From Nocardia shimofusensis NBRC 100134 (GTDB lineage Bacteria > Actinomycetota > Actinomycetes > Mycobacteriales > Mycobacteriaceae): 64,000 bases of DNA. The DNA lies in contig NZ_BDBT01000012.1 of NCBI RefSeq assembly GCF_001613125.1, positions 62,001-126,000 of the forward strand, read 5' to 3'. Of this stretch, positions 59,864 to 64,000 are shown one piece after another. How positions within the stretch are numbered: position 1 is the stretch's first letter; each line of letters begins with the position of its first letter. Position numbers and translations under genes: made by a program. Below the pieces are notes generated by a model. That model worked only from the letters and a program-made list of their open reading frames with translations. It had not been told where the DNA came from and did not search any database.

Positions 59864-61501
59864 ATGGCCCACGATCGAGCCGGGCGTCCCGCGCGCGCGA
59901 GTGATCTCGACGACATCGCGCACCTGGTGACCGCCTATTACAGCCGCGTGCCCGACCCGGCGGACCCGGCGCAGCGGGTGGTGTTCGGCACCTCCGGGCA
60001 TCGCGGCTCCAGCCTGGACGTCGCGTTCAACGAACGTCACATCCTCGCCGTCACCCAGGCGATCGTGGAGTACCGCGCCACCAGGGGCATCACCGGCCCG
60101 GTCTACCTGGCCCGCGACACCCACGCGTTGTCCGAGCCCGCGTGGACCACCGCGCTGGAGGTGCTCGCGGGCAACGGCGTCACGGCGATGATCGACGCCC
60201 GCGACCGCTACACCCCCACCCCCGCGCTGAGTCACGCCGTACTCCGTCACAACCGCGGGGGCGCCAAACATCAAGCGGACGGCATCGTCGTCACCCCCTC
60301 GCACAACCCGCCCCGTGACGGCGGCTTCAAATACAACCCCCCGCACGGCGGACCCGCCGACACGACAGCCACCGATGCCATCGCCGACCGCGCCAACGAA
60401 CTGCTGGCCAACGGTCTCAACGGCGTCAAGCGGGTCTCGCTGCTGCAGGCGCTCACCAATCACGTCGAGCGCTACGACTACCTCGATCACTACATCGGCG
60501 ACCTGCCCAATGTGCTGAACCTGGACGCGATCCGCGGCGCGGGCATCCGCCTGGGCGCGGACCCGATGGGCGGCGCCAGCGTGGACTATTGGGAGGAGAT
60601 CGGCCAGCGCTACGACCTCGAACTCGAGGTCGTCAACCCGTTCGTCGATCCCACCTGGCGGTTCATGACCCTCGACAGCGACGGCAAGATCCGCATGGAT
60701 CCCTCCTCCCGCTACGCCATGGCCGGGCTGGTGGCCATCAAGGACGACTACGACATCTCCACCGGCAACGACGCCGACGCCGACCGGCACGGCATCGTCA
60801 CCCCCGACGGCGGCTTGATGAACCCGAATCACTTCCTCGCGGTGTCGATCGAATACCTGGTCGCCAACCGGATGGGCTGGGACGCGCTGACCAAGATCGG
60901 CAAGACCGTGGTGACCTCCTCGATGGTCGACCGGGTGGTGAGCGTGCTCGGCCGCCAAGTGCACGAGGTGCCGGTCGGGTTCAAGTGGTTCGTGCCCGGA
61001 TTGTTCAGCGGCAGTTTGGCTTTCGGCGGCGAGGAGAGCGCGGGCGCGTCGTTCCTGCGGATGGACGGCACCGTGTGGACCACCGACAAGGACGGCATCC
61101 TGCTGGCCCTGCTGGCCGCCGAGATCACCGCCGTCACCGGTCAGACCCCCTCGGCCCGCTACGGCGAACTCGAACGTCGTTACGGCAGCCCCGCCTACGC
61201 GCGCATCGACGCCCCCGCCACCGCGGCCCAGAAGAAACTGCTGTCCGAGCTGACTCCCGACATGGTCACCGGCACCGAGGTCGCGGGCGAACCGATCACC
61301 GACGTGCTCACCCGCGCTCCCGGCAACGGCGCGCCGCTGGGCGGGCTGAAGGTGACCACCGAGAACGCCTGGTTCGCCGCCCGCCCGTCGGGCACCGAGG
61401 ACAAATACAAGATCTACGCCGAGTCCTTCCACGGCTCCGAGCATCTGGCCCAGGTCCAAGCCGCCGCCGAGGAGATGGTCAGCAAGGCACTCTCGCAGTG
61501 A
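59864..61501 (+). CDS. pgm: Phosphoglucomutase (alpha-D-glucose-phosphate-specific)
   Basis: 545 residues from ATG 59864 (GGAAGGGAG upstream). Interconverts glucose-1-P and glucose-6-P for glycogen, trehalose and cell-wall sugar synthesis. Substrate and metal motifs: phosphoserine loop VVTPSHNPPRDGGFKYNPPHGG, metal loop STGNDADADRHGIVTPDGG, sugar loop FGGEESAGASFLRMDG and phosphate loop RPSGTEDKYKIYAES. Length matches M. tuberculosis PgmA (~547). The stop overlaps the start of the MFS gene (GTGA), so they are coupled. Confidence 0.96.
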   Translation: MAHDRAGRPARASDLDDIAHLVTAYYSRVPDPADPAQRVVFGTSGHRGSSLDVAFNERHILAVTQAIVEYRATRGITGPVYLARDTHALSEPAWTTALEVLAGNGVTAMIDARDRYTPTPALSHAVLRHNRGGAKHQADGIVVTPSHNPPRDGGFKYNPPHGGPADTTATDAIADRANELLANGLNGVKRVSLLQALTNHVERYDYLDHYIGDLPNVLNLDAIRGAGIRLGADPMGGASVDYWEEIGQRYDLELEVVNPFVDPTWRFMTLDSDGKIRMDPSSRYAMAGLVAIKDDYDISTGNDADADRHGIVTPDGGLMNPNHFLAVSIEYLVANRMGWDALTKIGKTVVTSSMVDRVVSVLGRQVHEVPVGFKWFVPGLFSGSLAFGGEESAGASFLRMDGTVWTTDKDGILLALLAAEITAVTGQTPSARYGELERRYGSPAYARIDAPATAAQKKLLSELTPDMVTGTEVAGEPITDVLTRAPGNGAPLGGLKVTTENAWFAARPSGTEDKYKIYAESFHGSEHLAQVQAAAEEMVSKALSQ

Positions 61502-62868
61502 GTGGCCCGAGTGGCGGTAGTACCGGCGAGATCACGACGACCGCCGACGATCGGAAACTGCCCGTCGAGATCTGGGTGCTGATCGGCGCCGCCTTCGTGA
61601 TCGCCATCGGCTTCGGCCTCGTCGCGCCGGTGCTGCCGCAGTTCGCGCGCAGTTTCGGCGTCGGGTTCACCGCCGCCTCGGCCATCATCAGCGCATTCGC
61701 GTTGATGCGTCTGCTGTTCGCGCCGTTCAGTGGCGCGCTGGTGCAGCGGCTGGGGGAGCGCTGGGTCTATCTGAGCGGGCTGGGGATCGTCGCGGTCTCG
61801 ACCGGACTGTGCGCGTTGTCCCAGACCTATTGGCAGTTGCTGGTGCTGCGCTCGCTCGGCGGCATCGGTTCGACCATGTTCACCGTGTCCTCGCTGGCGT
61901 TGGTCATCCGGCTCTCGCCGTTCCATCAGCGCGGCCGGGTGTCGGGTCTGTGGTCGTCGAGCTTCCTGATCGGTTCGGTCAGCGGCCCGCTCGTCGGCGG
62001 CGCGCTGGCCGGTCTCGGGCTGCGCGTGCCGTTCGTCATCTACGCCGCCGCGCTGCTGCTCGCCTGCGCGATCGTCTACGTGAGCCTGCGCGATTCGCAT
62101 CTGGCCGCGCCGGAGACCGGCGAGCGAGCGCCGGAGCTGACCTTCCGGCAGGGGCTGGCCGAACCCGCCTATCCGGCGATGCTGTGGTCGAACTTCGCCA
62201 ACGGCGTGGCGGTGTTCGGCGTGCGGATGGCCTTCGTACCGCTGATCGTCGTCGAGACCCTCGGGCAGTCGCCGGGGATGGCCGGTGTGGCGCTGACCGC
62301 GTTCGCGGTGGGCAATGTGCTGGTGCTCTTCCAATCCGGGCGCCTGTCCGACCGGTTCGGCCGTCGCCCGTTCCTCATCGCGGGCGCGCTGGTGTGCGGC
62401 ATCGGCACCGCCGGCCTCGGATTCGCCCCCGATCTGCCGTGGCTGCTGGCGGCCTCGGTCGTCGCCGGTATCGGTTCGGGCATGCTCACCCCCACCCAGC
62501 AAGCCGCCCTGGCCGATGTCGTCGGCTCCAAGGCCCGAGGCGGCCCGGTGCTGGCCGGTTTCCAGATGGCGGGCGACCTCGGCGCGGTGATCGGCCCCGT
62601 GGTCGCCGGCCTGCTCATCGAGCACTTCGGCTACGCCGTCGGCCTGTCGGCGACCGGTGCGCTGCTGCTCGTCGCCGCCGTGGCCTGGCTGGCGGTCCCC
62701 GAGACCCTGCGCCGCACCGACGAGCACGTGCACACCGGCGAACCGGCGAGCGTGCCGATCGACGACGACGAATACCAACTGGCCCACCGCGCCGCCTACG
62801 AGCATCTGCCGCCGGACCCGCCCTCACGCCTGCGCAGATGGCGGGACCGCCGACTCCGGCGCGACTGA
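61498..62868 (+). CDS. MFS multidrug-type transporter
   Basis: 456 residues from GTG 61498, whose bases overlap the TGA of pgm. Twelve helices in two six-helix halves. The MFS motif A between helices 2 and 3 reads FSGALVQRLGERWVYLSG, and again in the second half SGRLSDRFGRRPFLIAG. LPVEIWVLIGAAFVIAIGFGLVAPVLPQFARSFGVG is the first helix. It is a DHA1-type drug/proton antiporter by pattern. Substrates unknown. The C-terminal ~40 residues are a charged cytoplasmic tail. The DsbA-like gene follows after 29 bases. Confidence 0.9.
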   Translation: MSGPSGGSTGEITTTADDRKLPVEIWVLIGAAFVIAIGFGLVAPVLPQFARSFGVGFTAASAIISAFALMRLLFAPFSGALVQRLGERWVYLSGLGIVAVSTGLCALSQTYWQLLVLRSLGGIGSTMFTVSSLALVIRLSPFHQRGRVSGLWSSSFLIGSVSGPLVGGALAGLGLRVPFVIYAAALLLACAIVYVSLRDSHLAAPETGERAPELTFRQGLAEPAYPAMLWSNFANGVAVFGVRMAFVPLIVVETLGQSPGMAGVALTAFAVGNVLVLFQSGRLSDRFGRRPFLIAGALVCGIGTAGLGFAPDLPWLLAASVVAGIGSGMLTPTQQAALADVVGSKARGGPVLAGFQMAGDLGAVIGPVVAGLLIEHFGYAVGLSATGALLLVAAVAWLAVPETLRRTDEHVHTGEPASVPIDDDEYQLAHRAAYEHLPPDPPSRLRRWRDRRLRRD

Positions 62869-62897
62869 ACCCACCGGCTCGAGGCAGAGTAGGGCGG

Positions 62898-63638
62898 GTG
62901 AGTCAACAGCGTCCGAATTACACCCCGCGCCCCATGTCGAGCAGCACGACCTTCGCCCTCGGCGGAATCGCCCTGGCCATGATCGTGCTGATCGTCTTCC
63001 TGGTGTTCCGCTGGGGCGCGTCCGACGCCGAGATCCGCAACGACGGCTACGGCCCCGTCCGCGAACCCGCCGTCGAGGTCGCCCTGCGTGAAGACGGCGT
63101 CGTCGTCCTCGGCCGGCCCGGCGCGCAACCCGTCGTCGACATCTACGAAGACCCCCTGTGCCCCGCGTGCGGCACCCTCGAGCGCATCTACGGCCAGGAG
63201 ATCGCCCAGCAGGTCGACCAGGGCACGCTGACCGTCGCCTACCACTACGTCGCTTTCCTGAACCCGAAGTCCGAGAGCGGCGACTACTCCACCCGCGCCA
63301 TCGCCGCGACCCGCTGCGTGGCCGCCACCGGCGACGGTCCCCTCTACTCCCGTTTCCACGACCAGCTCTTCGTCACCGACCAGCCCGCCGAAGGCAAGGC
63401 CGACCACAGCAACGAAGCCCTCGCCGAGTTCGCCCGCACCGCAGGTGCCCCCGCCGAAGCCGTCGATTGCATCGCCACCGGCGCCCAGGTCGCCGCAGCC
63501 GACAAGGCCGCCGAGACCACCCTCGCCGACCTGAACGCCCGCCTCGACAACAACGCCGCCACCCCCTCGCTGTTCCACGGCGACACCAAGCTCGACGCCA
63601 ACAACGCGGAGTGGGTCGCGGAACTGACCACCCCTTGA
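62898..63638 (+). CDS. Membrane-anchored DsbA/thioredoxin-fold protein
   Basis: 246 residues from GTG 62898. One N-terminal helix (TTFALGGIALAMIVLIVFLVFRW), then an outside thioredoxin domain: VVDIYEDPLCPACGTLERIYGQEIAQQVDQGTLTVAYHYVAFL with the redox CPAC pair, an inserted helical part, and NNAATPSLFHGDTKLDANNAEWVAELTTP with the cis-Pro region TPSLF. This is the mycobacterial/nocardial DsbA-like type that may form disulfides in exported proteins. CPAC (not CPHC) suggests moderate oxidising power; this is inference. Last gene of the crcB-pgm-MFS run. Confidence 0.87.
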   Translation: MSQQRPNYTPRPMSSSTTFALGGIALAMIVLIVFLVFRWGASDAEIRNDGYGPVREPAVEVALREDGVVVLGRPGAQPVVDIYEDPLCPACGTLERIYGQEIAQQVDQGTLTVAYHYVAFLNPKSESGDYSTRAIAATRCVAATGDGPLYSRFHDQLFVTDQPAEGKADHSNEALAEFARTAGAPAEAVDCIATGAQVAAADKAAETTLADLNARLDNNAATPSLFHGDTKLDANNAEWVAELTTP

Positions 63639-63707
63639 TCTCGGCTTCTCGGGACTCGTTCGCTCGCGCCCCTCGTCTACCACTGTTCACCCCGCTGACC
63701 AGCCGAT

Positions 63708-63737
63708 TTGGCTGCCAACACGCCGGTGGTGTAACTT
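63708..63737 (+). promoter_or_regulatory. Promoter of tRNA-Ala
   Basis: TTGGCT (63708-63713) and TAACTT (63732-63737) are 18 bases apart and end 37 bases before the tRNA 5' end. This fits a sigma-A promoter with a short leader. Confidence 0.6.
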
Positions 63738-63774
63738 TTGTCAGGCGCGAGGGAAACCGAGCGAGACCCACCGA

Positions 63775-63850
63775 GGGGCTATGGCGCAGCTGGTAGCGCA
63801 CCACACTGGCAGTGTGGGGGTCAGGGGTTCGAGTCCCCTTAGCTCCACCA
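63775..63850 (+). tRNA. tRNA-Ala (anticodon GGC)
   Basis: 76 nt including encoded CCA (63848-63850). Acceptor GGGGCTA pairs with TAGCTCC, D-arm GCGC...GCGC, anticodon stem CCACA/TGTGG with loop CT-GGC-AG (anticodon 63808-63810), T-loop GGTTCGAGTCC. It reads GCC and GCU codons. G-U at the acceptor third pair is absent in the plain view, but the G3:U70 identity pair is expected from GGGGCTA opposite TAGCTCC. Confidence 0.96.
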
Positions 63851-63854
63851 GATA

Positions 63855-63884
63855 AAAGGTCCGGCTTGATGCCGGACCTTTTTC
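63855..63884 (+). terminator. Intrinsic terminator of tRNA-Ala
   Basis: AAAGGTCCGGC and GCCGGACCTTT form an 11-base stem around TTGAT, followed by more T residues. Confidence 0.93.
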
Positions 63885-63922
63885 TTGTCTGACAACACTT
63901 CTGACGACAGTCGCATCGCATC

Positions 63923-63938
63923 ATCGTCGGCCGACGAT
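63923..63938. repeat. Perfect 16-bp palindrome downstream of tRNA-Ala
   Basis: ATCGTCGGCCGACGAT reads the same on both strands, in the otherwise empty last 115 bases of the window. It could be the operator of a gene beyond the edge. Confidence 0.6.
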
Positions 63939-64000
63939 CCGAGCAATGAGCCATCGAGTCGAGATCGTCTCTGATCTCGGACCGCTCGCGGTCTTGTTCC

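Overview
The window is high-GC actinobacterial chromosome, most likely Nocardia or a close relative in the Nocardiaceae. Three things point there: strongly GC-biased third codon positions, a tmRNA whose tag decodes to ADSHQREYALAA (one residue from my recollection of the mycobacterial tag), and gene blocks that I recall as adjacent in Mycobacterium tuberculosis (fadE24-fadE23-hisN; prfB-mscS-like-ftsE-ftsX-smpB; crcB-crcB-pgm). Species cannot be fixed from sequence reading alone.

Region 1-14 kb is catabolic and accessory. A partial NTF2/ketosteroid-isomerase-like gene sits behind a textbook KstR operator. It is followed by an operon of three cytochromes P450, two of which are tandem duplicates lacking the ExxR arginine, as in the CYP157 type. 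Then come a membrane ACT-domain protein, a thioredoxin-reductase-like flavoprotein divergent from an XRE-cupin regulator, a DoxX protein with thirteen 11-residue repeats, and an alcohol dehydrogenase / acyl-CoA synthetase / D-aminoacylase-like operon. Region 14-25 kb has a diguanylate cyclase, galK, SRPBCC and DUF4383 proteins, a secreted glycine-zipper protein, a PepSY membrane protein, a FadD12-like ligase and secreted proteins.

Region 25-44 kb is the conserved core: fadE24-fadE23 behind a double operator, hisN, an FMN reductase divergent from an XRE regulator, prfB, an MscS channel, ftsE-ftsX (division-site ABC complex), recQ, a Tat-exported phosphoesterase, smpB and ssrA (trans-translation), a solute-binding lipoprotein, and a MarR / mucin-like / secreted-protein cluster. 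Region 44.5-48.3 kb is one large orphan NRPS of architecture (vestigial A)-A-PCP-R. Its specificity residues read exactly as the threonine code, and a perfect 17-nt palindrome lies just upstream of its start.

Region 48.6-64 kb has a GT87 mannosyltransferase-type protein, a threonine-dehydratase-like enzyme, an AraC regulator, a VOC protein and arsC. Next to arsC is a solo TnpB element (IS1341 type) with a recognisable right-end omega-RNA hairpin. After it come an MpaB/DUF2236 oxygenase divergent from a sirtuin, an L-gulono-lactone-dehydrogenase-like enzyme, a TetR regulator, twin fluoride channels, pgm, an MFS exporter, a DsbA-like protein and tRNA-Ala(GGC). The strongest candidates for something undescribed are the orphan threonine A-PCP-reductase NRPS, the ExxR-less P450 pair, the DoxX-hendecad fusion and the TnpB/omega-RNA locus abutting arsC. 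No CRISPR array, prophage or conjugative module is visible.
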